NCBI GenBank assembly: GCA_023548195.1
Contig: JAJHZJ010000754.1
Location: 1,425,001-1,489,000, forward strand
Direction of reading: 5' to 3'
DNA from: Bettongia penicillata ogilbyi
Lineage: Eukaryota > Chordata > Mammalia > Diprotodontia > Potoroidae
DNA: 64,000 bases
Shown here: positions 9,880 through 19,809 of the stretch, piece after piece
How positions within the stretch are numbered: the first letter of the stretch is position 1
Layout of the letters: each line of letters starts with the position of its first letter
The notes under the pieces: model-generated
The model's input: the letters and a program-made list of their open reading frames with translations, nothing else
What the model was told of the DNA's origin: nothing
The model's database searches: none
Translations under genes and position numbers: made by a program

Positions 9880-10435
9880 GCCATTTTCAAGAGCCCATTG
9901 ACTCCCCTACCTCCCAGAATCCCCATCATTTCATGTTCTTTGTTATCCGATCTATTACACTGGCTGGGGGCCAGCGGACAGCTCCCTAATGATGATGGCG
10001 CCATACAAGAGACACACTCAGAGAAGCATGTTCATTTCCATATTCTGCCCATGTTTATCTTGCAGATGTGCAGATACATTACAATAGAGGAAAAAGAAAA
10101 TTCAAAATTTGTGCTCCAAAGATATTCAAATTAGTTAATCAAGGGGCTTATTATTATTTCTCCTCTGCTACTCACAGCTATCCATGAAGATAATTGATCA
10201 GCTGCTAATAACTGATTACATTTCAGAAGTGTTTTCTTATCCCCATTACTATCATGTTTAAAGACATTTTATAAATTTCCTAATTATTTCAAATTGTTTC
10301 GCCTTGGAAAACACCTAACCACCATCATTTTTGTCAGTTGGAAAAGAGCTGCCTTCAGGGGGCCCAAGTGTGTCTCCAAGACTGTCCACAGCCAAGGGCT
10401 CAAGGTTTCGTTATGTGATTTGACCCTTTTGACGT
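9880..10435. promoter_or_regulatory. Candidate conserved non-coding element
   Basis: About 550 bp without repeats, rich in homeodomain/TCF-like words: 'cctaatgatgatggcgcc', 'caaattagttaatcaagg', 'gaagataattgatcagc', 'gctaataactgattaca', 'cctaattatttcaaattg'. Two frames of 85 and 82 codons cross its edges without domain content. One of the stronger candidates. Confidence 0.5.
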
Positions 10436-10559
10436 CATTCAGACCTAATGGGAGGAGGGGCCATGTCTTAGATGAAGCATCTTTTTGTTCTTGCATGTTA
10501 CCGGCAATGGGGCATAGACACCCAGAGAAGCAGAGACACTAAGGAGACTCAGTTCTAAA

Positions 10560-10800
10560 AGTCTCTTCTGGCTCCTGAGAAGTCTCTTTGTATAGTGGAG
10601 AGAGCTCAAGATAGAGACTCAAGAGACCCAGTAGAAAGAATTGAATTTGGAGCCAAATTAGTACCTGGGTTTAAATCCGAACTTTGCCAAGTCACTTAAT
10701 TTACTTGGGCCTCAGTTTCCTCATCTGTAAAATGTGGAGACTGAATTGGATGGTCTTTGAGGTTTCTTGCAATTATGAGACTATGACTTTTATGATTCTG
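10560..10800 (+). mobile_element. MIR-like SINE
   Basis: 'aattgaatttggagccaaat', 'acttgggcctcagtttcctc' and 'atctgtaaaatgtggagact' lead into the variant tail 'gaattggatggtctttgagg'. A partial second copy follows at 10800-10880 ('tttgtttcctcatgtataaa'). Confidence 0.7.
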
Positions 10801-11087
10801 CCCCTTGGGTGAGCCACACATCTGTGGCCTTTTGTTTCCTCATGTATAAAATGGATGCAAGGAGCTCTCAGCACCCTGGACAGCTCTAATATTCTATTAG
10901 TTTTCTATATATGTCTTCAAGAAGATAAATGCATTTTCTGAAATTTCAGGAGCTTAGCATCTCCTTCTGTTCTTTTGGAAGAGAAAACCTAGAAGGACTG
11001 CAGGAATGGGAGTTGAAGAGGCACCAAGGGGTGATATAAACTAACTCCTCACACCCATTTTTCAAAAGAGGGCCTTTATATTTATTT

Positions 11088-11465
11088 TGCTATTTCTTGC
11101 TCAGATGGGTGATGAGTAGTATAGTGAAAAGAGCACTTAGCTGTTTTCTAGCTGAGTGACCATAGACCAAGACAGTCTTCTGAGCCTCAGTTTCCTTACT
11201 GGTAAAATGGGGATAATAAAATCTTTTCAAGATATTAGTAGATCAAGCAGGGACCTGTTGTTCATCTCATCGAACTCTCTCATTTTATAGTTGTCTCCCT
11301 TAACCAATGCCAATGGGAACCTTTCATCCAATTTATAGTCTTAAAGAAAGAACACTGAGACATTAAGTTTCCAGGGTTACATCCTGGATACATCAGAGGC
11401 AAGACTCAAATTCAGGTTTTCTTGGTTCTGAGGCCACCTTTCCATTTGCTATACCATGTTGTCTT
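11088..11465. repeat. Composite SINE segment, copy 2 of a local duplication
   Basis: 11088-11380 matches 8764-9079 over nearly its whole length, including the non-SINE stretch 'gtctcccttaaccaatgcca' and 'aaagaaagaacactgagaca'. This copy keeps the rest of the antisense MIR ('ctcaaattcaggttttcttg') to about 11460. Confidence 0.75.
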
Positions 11466-11514
11466 TATAATGTTTTAAAAAAATTAAATGGTGGAAAATT
11501 CCAGACATCCTCTA

Positions 11515-11755
11515 TGAGAGGCAGCATGATAAGGTACACAGAACATCAGTCATTGGGTCAGGAAGACGTAGGCCTGACTCTGATGCATACTAGATTTGTG
11601 ACCCCAGACAAATCACTTAACTTCTCCTTGTTCCCAGGAAACTCTTTAAGACTATACAGGTTATAAAGGAGCAATGGACCTGCTGCAAAAAGTCAATTCT
11701 TATACCAGGAGTTAATCACAGCAATGATATTACTGATATAGACCATCCCCTACCC
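11515..11755 (+). mobile_element. MIR3-like marsupial SINE
   Basis: Head 'aggcagcatgataaggtaca', body 'ggtcaggaagacgtaggcct', 'gacaaatcacttaacttctc', then the tail 'aactctttaagactatacag' 'gttataaaggagcaatgg'. This is the sense version of the subfamily seen antisense at 4455 and 21520. Confidence 0.7.
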
Positions 11756-11759
11756 CTTC

Positions 11760-12185
11760 CCTAACCCACCACCATACTCTAAGTTGGTTTTTATATAATA
11801 GGTTCTGAATCATGTCTTTTTCTCCCTCCATCCTCTTCTCCTGTAGTCCCAAATGATAATTATAAAATGGATAGAGAGAAGATAAAGCAGGACTAGTGCT
11901 GAGGAACCAAACTAAGGCATATGTTTACAGAACATCACATGGGCCCTGGCCTCACAGCACCTATTGATTTTAATGGGAGTTGCATAGCCAGGCCCTACTT
12001 ATGGATCTGGAAATGGATCCTTGAGGGATTGAAGGAAATAAAATTTAAAAAAAGTTTTAGAAGCTAAATGGCTCAGTAAAAAATTGGTCAATGAATTTAA
12101 AATTGTGGGCAGTAAAGAAAATGGCAATCTGGGAGGTATATGAAAGCCAGCAGTTCAACATACTTCCCAGTCATCTCCATACCAT
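11760..12185. other. Unassigned sequence
   Basis: No clear transposon, gene or RNA signature. Moderately AT-rich with simple A runs near 12040. Confidence 0.35.
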
Positions 12186-12189
12186 AATG

Positions 12190-12355
12190 CTTGAAATCTG
12201 CTTATCATTTTCACCTTCCTTCCCTTAGGATTTGCCCTTAGGGTGCTGGACTCTGATAGATGAGCTTTTGCTTTATTTTGCCGGAACCAGGCCTCCATGA
12301 TATTTTCTGGCCATCAAATAGTACCCCTCCCCACTTATGTGCTTAATAAATGCTA
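12190..12355. repeat. Unclassified interspersed repeat, copy 1
   Basis: 12258-12320 ('gatgagcttttgctttattt', 'accaggcctccatgatattt') resembles 14143-14215 ('gtgagtttctgctttatcta', 'caccaggccttcatacca'). Preceding pyrimidine-rich stretches also resemble one another. Ends in an L2-like 'gtgcttaataaatgctatct'. Confidence 0.45.
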
Positions 12356-12361
12356 TCTTTA

Positions 12362-12446
12362 TTTATCCATCCATCTATCCATCCATCCGCCTACCTACCT
12401 ATCCACCTGCCTCTCTGCCTCTCTCTCTGTCACACACACACACACA

Positions 12447-12491
<45 letters not shown>

Positions 12492-12492
12492 C
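12362..12492. repeat. (ATCC)n followed by (CA)n
   Basis: Imperfect ATCC/ACCT tetranucleotides (12362-12415), a CTCT bridge, then about 30 CA units broken by one CT (12430-12490). Confidence 0.95.
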
Positions 12493-12499
12493 TATGAGG

Positions 12500-13915
12500 A
12501 AAAACTACAAGAAGAGGCTATCACATTACCAAGCTTCAAACTATACAGACTGTTCCAAAAGCTAAAATAGCATTAAGAATTTCAGGACATCCTGTATAAT
12601 AAGCAATTGTCCTCAAAAATATTTTGTATGGGTTAAAAAACAGCAACATAAATTGGCAAAACAGACTAGATAGGCAAGCAACAGAAGTAATAGAATACAG
12701 TAGAGCAGTACTTGATAAATGTAAGAAGACAATGACTTGAGGAAGGACTCTCTTTTTGAATTGAACTTCTAGGGAAAACTGGAAAATGGCTTGGCAGAAA
12801 TTGGGTTTAGAACAACCTATTACACCATGTAGCACAATAAACTTAAAATAGATAAACAACCTGAATGTAAAAGGTCAGACCATAAACAAAAATAGAGAGA
12901 ATGAGATAGATATCTTTCTCAGCTATAGCTAGGGAGAGAATTCTTAACCAAACCAAACCAATAGAGGAGATCAGAAAACATAACTGATAATTTTTGCTAC
13001 ATAAAACCTAAAAAATATTCTATATGAATAAAAGATAGAATCAGGACAGTAACTATTCAGGAGAAAAAAAATATTTGCAAAAAAATCACTGATAAAAATG
13101 TGCTATCCAAAATACTGAGGGAATTAACACAAACATAACACACAAGGAGGCATTCCCCAATAGATAAAGGGAAAAAGGATATGAACAGTTTTCAAAAAGC
13201 ATTGCAAATGATGAGTGAGCACATGCCCCAAATCACTAATAGAAATAGACATTCAAATGAAAACACTTCTTAAGGTTTCCTCTCACACCAAGCAAATTGG
13301 AAAAGATGACACAAGATGGGAATGGTAAGGTTTGGAAGGTCTGTGAGGTGACCAGTACACTGTGGCCCTGTTGAGGGAGCTATGGAGTGTTGTTCAGTAG
13401 CTTTTTCAGTTGTATCTGACTATGACCTCATTTGGGGTTTTCTTGGCAAAGACACTGAAGAAGTTTGCCAATTTACTTCTCTAGCTCATTTTACAGATGA
13501 GGAAATTGAGGCAAACAGTGTTAAATGATTTGCCCAAGGTCACACAGCTAGTAAGTCTGAATTTGAACTCAGGAAAACAAGTCTTCATTACTCTAGGCCT
13601 GGTACTCTATCCAATGCAATGCCATCTAAATACCCAGAGAGGTCCAACCATCCTGGAATTCAGTTTGGGATTGTGAAAGAAAACGGTCCAAACGGTTCAT
13701 GCTCATCCAGCAAGTCTGCTGCTGGGGGGAAAGCCCCAAGGAAGTCAGAAAGAAACAAAGGTCTGCTATATACTAAAGCACTCTTTTGGGTAAAGAGGAG
13801 CTAGTGACTATTGATTGAAAAATAGTTAAAAACCCCCACACACTGCAGCAGGTAAACATGATTGGAATGGAATATTTCCCTGCAGTAAGAAATCACAAAT
13901 ATGAATTTTGAGTGA
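12500..13915 (+). mobile_element. L1-type LINE, ORF2 3' part, interrupted by a SINE
   Basis: Marsupial L1 ORF2 C-terminal landmarks occur in order: 'gggaaaactggaaaatggct' 'tggcagaaattgggtttaga', 'aagggaaaaaggatatgaac', 'ttctcacaccaagcaaattg'-type text near 13280, and 'ctgttgagggagctatgg'. After the SINE (13388-13632) L1 resumes with 'ggtccaaccatcctggaatt'. The frame is broken by many stops, so it is a dead copy. Confidence 0.7.
13388..13632 (-). mobile_element. MAR1-type SINE nested in L1, antisense
   Basis: Starts 'gttgttcagtagctttttca', passes 'tttggggttttcttggcaaa' and 'agctcattttacagatgagg', and ends 'tactctatccaatgcaatgc'. L1 text continues on both sides. No clean target duplication could be read. 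Confidence 0.85.
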
Positions 13916-14014
13916 TTTAAGTCTAGAAAACTTTTAAATAATTTCTTTTCTTGACCTTTCTCAAGGATTCTTTTCCAGAACCCTAAGTGGGGCCTGGCTG
14001 TATAACTCCCACTA

Positions 14015-14385
14015 AATGCCTATCATCTCTGCACCAAAGTCACCTACACCATGACCATCATCCTTCCCTCCTCCCCTCAGGAACCTCAGCTCTGTCCCCG
14101 AAATCGCCATTGGATAATCGCCACTATTCACTCTGTAAGTGAGTTTCTGCTTTATCTAAGCCTGCACCAGGCCTTCATACCACTTTCTGACCATTCTGAT
14201 CCAATGGCTTCGTAATTAGTCCCATGTCACCTCCTTCCCAGTTTCTTTCACGTTCTGTCTTCCCACATTAGGATATAAGCTCCATGAGGACAAATATTTG
14301 TTCACTGGTGTTTGTATTACTGGTTTGTTTGTTTGGTTTTTTTTTACTAGTATTTGTATCTTAAGAGCTTAGTACAGCAGCACAT
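14015..14385 (+). mobile_element. L2-like LINE 3' region plus unclassified repeat copy 2
   Basis: 14260-14330 ('ttaggatataagctccatga' 'ggacaaatatttgttcac') is L2 3' UTR. 14143-14215 resembles the segment at 12258-12320. The terminal L2 words are degraded after 14365. Confidence 0.55.
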
Positions 14386-14389
14386 GCTT

Positions 14390-15100
14390 TCTCTGTCTGT
14401 TTCTGTTTGTCTTTTCCTGAGAAACACAGGAAGATTTATATGATCTGATGTATAGCAAATGAAGAACCAAGAGCATTCATAACTGAAACAATATAAATGT
14501 AAAAGACCATTAAAAGAGGTTGAATGAAAATTTTGGAGAATAGATAATAAAATCTCCCTCCTCCCTCCTGGCAGTAAGGCAGGGGTTGGCAGGTAGGATA
14601 TTGTCTGCCTAGCAGAGTCACTTTCACGTATTTTTGCTTCACTGTCTTTCTTTTTCATTAGGTAGGGGTCAGTTGATGAATGATTATAACGTGAAGATAG
14701 ATGACATTAATAAAACCTACTTTTTTTGAAAAAGAAAGGGAAAGTTGGATTAAATGAACTCAAAAGTCCCTCTCAGTTCTGTGATTTTAAAGGTTTCTGA
14801 CTTAACTCTGATTAGTGTAGACAATTAAGTCAATATTATCTGAGTCAGTGAGACAGAAATTCAGAGTCTCTGTGGACCCCGGTTTGGTGCTGTCCTAAAT
14901 TTGGCAAAGGAAGGATACATCTTCTATTCTCCATACCCAACTTGTTTTCCCCTTATAGTCTAAATTTCAAAATTAAGCTCAATCTATTACTGGAACAAAT
15001 TAAATCTTCTTAGAAAATTATCATAGTATTAAAGGTTTCTATCATTGTTGGTTGCCCTCCCCCATTGGCATTTTTCAGAAGCACAATTATGCATGATTTC
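14390..15100. other. Unassigned sequence with one SINE tail
   Basis: 14740-14800 ('aaatgaactcaaaagtccct' 'ctcagttctgtgatttt') is a sense MIR-like tail. The rest shows nothing recognisable. A 103-codon minus-strand frame (14347-14658) has no domain character. Confidence 0.35.
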
Positions 15101-15229
15101 TGAGTGTATGTATGGGATCTAGATTTCACCATCTCACCTCATTCACCATTTATTATATTCACATATACATATGCATATTTATTTAAGTTTTATAAAGCTC
15201 CTTACCTACATACATTAGCTCTCTATGTA

Positions 15230-15658
15230 AGAGGGCACCTTCGAAGGGCTGGCCACATTGTTCGAATATAAAACATACACTTGGTGAAAAGACTATTTTA
15301 TGGAGAACTCACATAGGGCAAGAGTTCATATGGTGGTCAGAAGAAGTGATACAAAGACACTCTCAGGGTCTCAAGAATTTTGGAATTGATTTGTGACATG
15401 GGACACATTGGCACAATCAGAAAAGGTGCTCTACGAGCAAAGTAGAATTGAAAAAGCTCAAAGGAAATGCAGAATACGCAAATTTAGAGTATCCACCTCA
15501 AATGTTCACACTGACTCTCTGTGCCCAATCTGTAGTAGAGCATTCCAAGCTCATATTGGTCTGATCAGCCATAGCTGGACACACTGAAGCTTGACTCTAG
15601 CACAGTGATGTCATTTGGGTCCTCTTCAAGAATGAAGGACAGAACCAACCGACCAACC
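15230..15658 (+). mobile_element. RTE-like non-LTR retrotransposon, 5'-truncated 3' end
   Basis: A 429-bp insertion flanked by 13-bp target duplications agctctctatgta (15217-15229) and agctctctatata (15659-15671), one mismatch. It covers the end of a reverse-transcriptase ORF and a short 3' UTR 'gtgatgtcatttgggtcctc' ending in ACC-rich repeats. The 3' end resembles a SINE fragment at 24548-24655. The clade (RTE-like) is a recalled assignment. Confidence 0.7.
15235..15587 (+). pseudogene. Retrotransposon ORF C-terminus with terminal C2H2 motif
   Basis: Reads as the post-RT C-terminal region of a non-LTR element: an R-G-H-L-R-R-A-G-H-I-V-like start, then F-Y-G-E-L-T, Y-K-D-T-L, and a final zinc-finger-like block at 15520-15585 with spacing C-x2-C-x12-H-x4-H (CPICSRAFQAHIGLISHSWTH-like, 21 residues up to the stop). 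Several in-frame stops lie before 15393, so it is dead. The last 64 codons are open. Confidence 0.6.
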
Positions 15659-15789
15659 AGCTCTCTATATACGTTCTGATTCTCACAACTCCGTCAGGTT
15701 AGTGCTCGTATTATCCCCATTTTATAGATAAGAGAATTGAGGCATACTGGGGTTAAGTAACTAATTCATGGAATTCCAGAGTAGTTCCA

Positions 15790-15997
15790 ATCCTTAAAAA
15801 GGTTGTCAGAGTTGGGGGTCCTTTAGAACATGGAATGAGGGGAGCCGGAAGGGACCTTAGACAATTGAATGTTAGAGGTAGGGAAGGATCTTAGAAACCT
15901 AGAATATCAGGGCAGAGAGGAACCTTAGAACAAGGAATGTCAGGGTTGGGAGGGGCCTTAGAACAGGGAAGGTCAGAACGGACAGGGTCCTTAGAGA
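15790..15997 (-). repeat. 33-34-bp tandem array derived from a SINE tail, antisense
   Basis: The marker word cttagaac or a variant recurs at 15822, 15856, 15890, 15924, 15957 and 15990, spacing 34, 34, 34, 33, 33. The last unit runs into 'tagcctaaccatctcactgt' 'tgagatgcgg', a degraded MIR-like SINE body, which shows where the unit came from. Arrays of the same unit in the other orientation lie at 19983 and 63354. Confidence 0.85.
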
Positions 15998-16024
15998 ACT
16001 TGTAGCCTAACCATCTCACTGTTG

Positions 16025-16550
16025 AGATGCGGTAAACCTGTACCTAGTAACTGTCCTCTAACCAGTGAGTGGGGATATTGTGGAGAAATGGGTTTGTTAT
16101 TTTCAGATTTTAAAAAAATAGGTACCTTCGTCCACTTCTGAAGTTTAGGATGAAAGGGAATTGGGCAACCCAAGGAAGAGAAAATGGATCCCATGAAAGG
16201 CAGTGCCAGGCTCCTAGGGAGAACTTCAGAAGGGTCCAAGGGCTTAAAGGTGTCAAGGCTGGGGGGCCCCATGGCTTGCCTGGCCAGGAGAGGATGAGCC
16301 TCTGTTCTGAAAAATCTCTTCAGAAGAAGCATTAGGGATTTGTGCCCTCTCGACTGGAAACTGCCAGTCCCTTCAGAGTTGCAATATTTTGTTGTTTTGT
16401 TTGACGTTTCTCATTTCACTCCCCCTGTGCCCCGCCAAAAAAATGTCAGATGGTAATTGCACAGACTTGGAGGCATTGTGGGCCAAATCACATACCGCAG
16501 GGCTCAGTTCTGTATTTTAGGGGTAAAATGTCTTCCAAAAGAGAGGAAAT
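16025..16550. other. Unassigned sequence
   Basis: No recognised repeat. A 113-codon minus-strand frame (15991-16332) overlaps the end of the tandem array and has no domain signature. Confidence 0.35.
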
Positions 16551-16890
16551 TATGTCAATTAAAAAGCATCTGCTGAATGCTTCCTCTATGCCAGGCACTC
16601 TGCTAAATACTGAGTGTACAAAGCAAGACAAGATATAAGACCTGACCTCTGAGAGCTTATACTCTATTGTGAAGCATGTAAATAACTGGGTGCTCATGAG
16701 ATCAAAAGAAAGAGTAGATAGATAGAAGGCTGTATGTGAAGGGAAAGCATTAGGAGCAGGGTGAGGCAACCAGAAAAGGCATCAGGCCCTGCAGCTGGGG
16801 CTATATGCCAAGAGGTGAGAGATGAGGTGGAAAAGTATTTAGAGCAGGGGGACCAGCCCATGCAAAGGCTTGGAGGTGGGAGGAGGGGTT
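16550..16890 (-). mobile_element. L2 LINE 3' region, antisense
   Basis: 'gaatgcttcctctatgccag' 'gcactctgctaaatact', 'cctctgagagcttatactct', then internal L2 words 'gtgagagatgaggtggaaaa' and 'ccatgcaaaggcttggagg'. About 340 bp, longer than most L2 tails here. Confidence 0.75.
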
Positions 16891-16989
16891 GTGTTTGAGG
16901 AAGCGTAAGTAGTCACAGATGCTAGAAACAACAGAGGAAGTATGGGAGTCTAAGCCTGGAATTTCTAGCCAGGTCTACACCTGTGTTTT

Positions 16990-17500
16990 GCCTTAACGTC
17001 AATGATGAAAGATTCTTGTACCATAACAAGACCTGGCCTCCTATGGAACACCTCCTTTGCCAGAAGAGAGATCCATATGCCTTTTGCCCAGGATTCCTGC
17101 CTAACAGCTCAGTGGTCATAGAGAAGGAGAGGAAAGAGAAGGTCAGCTCTAGATATGCCTATGAAGACTTGATCTGAGCAGTTGGTCTCAGAAGAGACAC
17201 TCGGAGGTCTGGTCCACTGATGAGCTCTGAAGAAGACTTGGAAACTTGTGGGTAAGGAAAGGTGCATCCACACCCAAGTCTTGAGTAGGTGAGCAGCACA
17301 GACAGTTACATCAGAGGTCCAACATGAATGAAAACAGAAAGGGGTGCTGTAAGAGGATAATACAAGAAACAACGATAGCCCCAAACAAAGACTCCTATTG
17401 TAAACAAAATTAAAATGATCTGGTTATGAAATTTTGTGCTACAAAATTTTAAGTCATTTCAAGATAAATTTCATTGCTTTCTTTTGACTCAACAGAGAAG
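16990..17500. other. Unassigned sequence, possible old repeat
   Basis: Complex sequence without identified transposon ends. Frames of 64 and 91 codons on opposite strands are not protein-like. A decayed LTR or LINE body cannot be excluded. Confidence 0.3.
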
Positions 17501-17900
17501 CCACCTAATAATACAAACACCATGCAGTTGACTCTGGGATCAAGGTCATACACTTGACCCTGGCATTCAACACCTTTTACAACCTGGCCACAACTTAACT
17601 TTTTTTGCCTATAATGCGCTGCATCCCTACCTTCACTTTCTTTCCATCAGGTCAGCCACTCTCTTTCCTGCCCCTTGAATAATGTAAGCTCTTAGACTAG
17701 GGGGAAGACTCATTTGTTTTCTGTCTTTGTACCTCCATAGTCTAGCCCAAACCCAGGGTCTAGTACATAGTAGGTGCTTGTTGAAAAAATAAATGAATGT
17801 GGTAAGTTCATTTCTGATCTCCAGCTACACTTCTCCTGCCTCAAATGTCATTTTCACCCACTGTTCTTACCCAAATCCCACTCCTCCCTCAAAGTCTATT
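17500..17900 (+). mobile_element. L2 LINE 3' region
   Basis: 'gcattcaacaccttttacaa' 'cctggccacaactta', 'tctttgtacctccatagtct' and 'tctagtacatagtaggtgct' in L2 order to 17795. 17815-17890 repeats upstream L2 words ('ctacacttctcctgcctc'). Confidence 0.75.
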
Positions 17901-17904
17901 TTCC

Positions 17905-18050
17905 TTATGAAGACACTTGCTGCCTGTGTGACCCTGGACAAGTCACTCAGATATTCAAGACACTTATTTCCTTATCCACTAAAGGAGTACCTTAGACTAG
18001 ACTAGATGGCCCCTAAGGTCTTTTCTGACCTGTGGGATCCATGAGCTTAC
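17905..18050 (+). mobile_element. MIR-like SINE
   Basis: 'cttgctgcctgtgtgaccct' 'ggacaagtcactcag' leads to 'actagactagatggccccta' 'aggtcttttctgacct', the same tail type that became tandemly amplified elsewhere in the window. Confidence 0.7.
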
Positions 18051-18054
18051 CATC

Positions 18055-18535
18055 CTGAGCATTCCCTGAATATACTGACCATTGTTGATTAGCTCCTTTT
18101 CTGAATCCCTGTTCATTCATAAATGGAACTGACACCACACACTCAGGATATGTGTGCTAGGATGTGTGGGGAATGTACCCTGTACTCAGAGAGGGCAGCA
18201 CGTAGCTGGGTGAAGCATGAGGGGTCTGCTCCACATTTTGACCCATGTCCTATACCATCTTCTATTAGGCTCTGCTCATGTGTGTCTTCTCTCCCTGGAT
18301 CAGTGGGAAGCTCTGGGAGGGTGGGACTGCACCTTACATTTCTTGTATCTCCTGCTCAGCTCCTAGGAAGGAGATGGGCACCAACATAATCACTGAAAGA
18401 ATGACTGGGGTATGGGTGGGAGCTATGACTCTCTTCTAAGAAAAGGAAGCTGGAAAATAGCCCTGAGAAGAGGTTGCAGTCTTGGAAGCCACTAATTTCC
18501 CCTACTGGCCTCACTTATGACTGTCTGGATGTGAA
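18055..18535. other. Unassigned sequence
   Basis: Nothing recognised except a possible degraded L2 end near 18290-18370 ('ttgtatctcctgctcagctc'). Confidence 0.3.
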
Positions 18536-18539
18536 AATC

Positions 18540-18680
18540 ATGGCTCCCTCTCATCCTCCTCCAAATTTTACAGCTTCCTTTTGGTATGTCACCTTTCCTC
18601 ATTAGGATCAAGCTCCCTGAGGGCAGGGAGTCCCAGTCTTTCTCCTGGTGTTTGTACCTGCCACACAATGAGTGCTTAAT
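18540..18680 (+). mobile_element. L2 LINE 3' end
   Basis: 'caagctccctgagggcaggg' 'agtcccagtctttct' then 'gtacctgccacacaatgagt' 'gcttaat' is an L2 terminus running directly into a pyrimidine tract. Confidence 0.75.
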
Positions 18681-18885
18681 CTTCCCTTCTCTCCTTTTTC
18701 CCTTCTTTTTCCTTTCTTCCTCCTTTCCTCTCTCCCCTTCTTCTTCCTTCTTCCCTTCCACTCTTCCTTCTTCATTTCCTCTCTTCCTCCCTCCCTCCCT
18801 CCTTCCTTCCTTCCTCTCTCCCTCCCTCCCTTCCTTCCTTCCTTCCTTCCTTTCTCCCTCCCTCCCTTCCTTCCCTTCCTCAGGA
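18681..18885. repeat. Pyrimidine tract, (CCTT)n/(CCCT)n
   Basis: About 200 bp almost without purines on the plus strand, ending in regular CCTT and CCCT units. It starts where the L2 3' end stops, so it may have grown from the L2 tail. Confidence 0.93.
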
Positions 18886-19009
18886 GTAGTAGGCTATGCA
18901 TGGGATGTGGCTCCTTACCCACATGATGACATCATTTAAGTGAAAGGCAGTACAGTTTGGAGACTTAGGGTGTTCCCCAGGGAGGAGACACAGCAAATGC
19001 CTTCCACCT

Positions 19010-19290
19010 TTTCCTTCCTAGAATCCCACATTCTCCAAGCTAGTAAATGCTTCTGAGGCCACTGTATCCAGTGTGCATGTGTGTGAAGGAGGCCCTTTTC
19101 AATCTACCCAACAAGTGGTTGTCCGGTTTTTGCTTAAAGACCTCCAGTTACGGAGGGGGAAGAGCTCACGTCTTCCTGGGGAGGCCCAGCCATTCCACTT
19201 GGGGATGTCTCTAGTTAGGAAGTTTTCCCCTTACACCTCAATTTGCCTCTCTTCAATATTCCCCTCCTTCCACCACTGAAATTCCCCAGG
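19010..19290 (+). mobile_element. L3/CR1 LINE 3' region
   Basis: 'gtccggtttttgcttaaaga' 'cctccagttacgg', 'gaggcccagccattccactt', 'ctctagttaggaagttttcc' and 'aatttgcctctcttcaata' follow the CR1/L3 consensus order in sense orientation. Confidence 0.8.
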
Positions 19291-19318
19291 GTTGGGGGGG
19301 AGGCCTGGCCACACTCAC

Positions 19319-19400
19319 ATCTCCATCGCTCCAGAGGGGCTGGTCAGCGGAGCCAGGGCCGGAGGCTAGGCTGGTCATGGTGAGGGCAGTTGCTGCTGTG
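19319..19400 (-). other. Candidate first coding exon (speculative)
   Basis: On the minus strand an ATG (19376-19378) has A at -3 (CTCACCATGA), 20 open codons (MTSLASGPGSADQPLWSDGD), then GTGAGT at 19318-19313 as a phase-0 splice donor. A CACGCCC GC/KLF box lies about 70-80 bp upstream (19446-19458). An AG near 19401 could instead be an acceptor. No homologous protein is recognised and no partner exon was found. Confidence 0.25.
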
Positions 19401-19533
19401 GTCTCATCCCCCAAAGCAGAAGGAACAGGAGCCCTGGACATCCTGTTGGGCGTGGCCTTTTGGAGCAAGCAGGAGCCGGTGCCTGAGACCCCAGCAGGCA
19501 TGCTGTCCTGGACCTCTATTGATGTGTTCAGAA

Positions 19534-19561
19534 GGAAATCTAATCAATGTATTAGATTTCC
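19534..19561. other. Perfect 11-bp hairpin
   Basis: Arms ggaaatctaat (19534-19544) and attagatttcc (19551-19561) are exact reverse complements around the loop caatgt. It lies about 155 bp upstream of the speculative exon's ATG on the minus strand. No T-run follows, so it is not a terminator. Confidence 0.8.
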
Positions 19562-19800
19562 CATAGACAGACAGTCCTGGCAGTAAGCAACGCATGACTC
19601 TTACAACACGGCTCACTTTCCATCCATCCTGGGAGATATTGATTGGGCAGGCAGCCTCCTCTCCAGGGCCCCAGGCACAGGACAAAGGTGCGCTCAGGAG
19701 ATGGAGGAGCCTTTGGTTTCCTCTTCCAGCTAGTGGAGCACAAGTAGAGAGGGCTCAGACTGCTTCAGGGCCCTAGTCCTCATAGCTGTGATCCAGCCAA
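19562..19800. other. Unassigned sequence
   Basis: Moderately GC-rich, no repeat recognised. Short frames on both strands only. Confidence 0.3.
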
Positions 19801-19809
19801 CATGGCCCA

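Larger units (their letters stand above)
15100..15790 (-). mobile_element. MIR-type SINE, antisense, split by an RTE-like LINE
   Basis: Left part 15160-15229 ('ttttataaagctccttacct') and right part 15672-15770 ('gattctcacaactccgtcag', 'attatccccattttatagat', 'aagagaattgaggcatac') form one antisense MIR once the insertion at 15230-15658 is removed. Confidence 0.65.

Noticed and set aside
15393..15587. Host C2H2 zinc-finger gene fragment
   Set aside because: A single terminal finger follows retrotransposon C-terminal sequence, and target duplications flank the segment. It belongs to a LINE.
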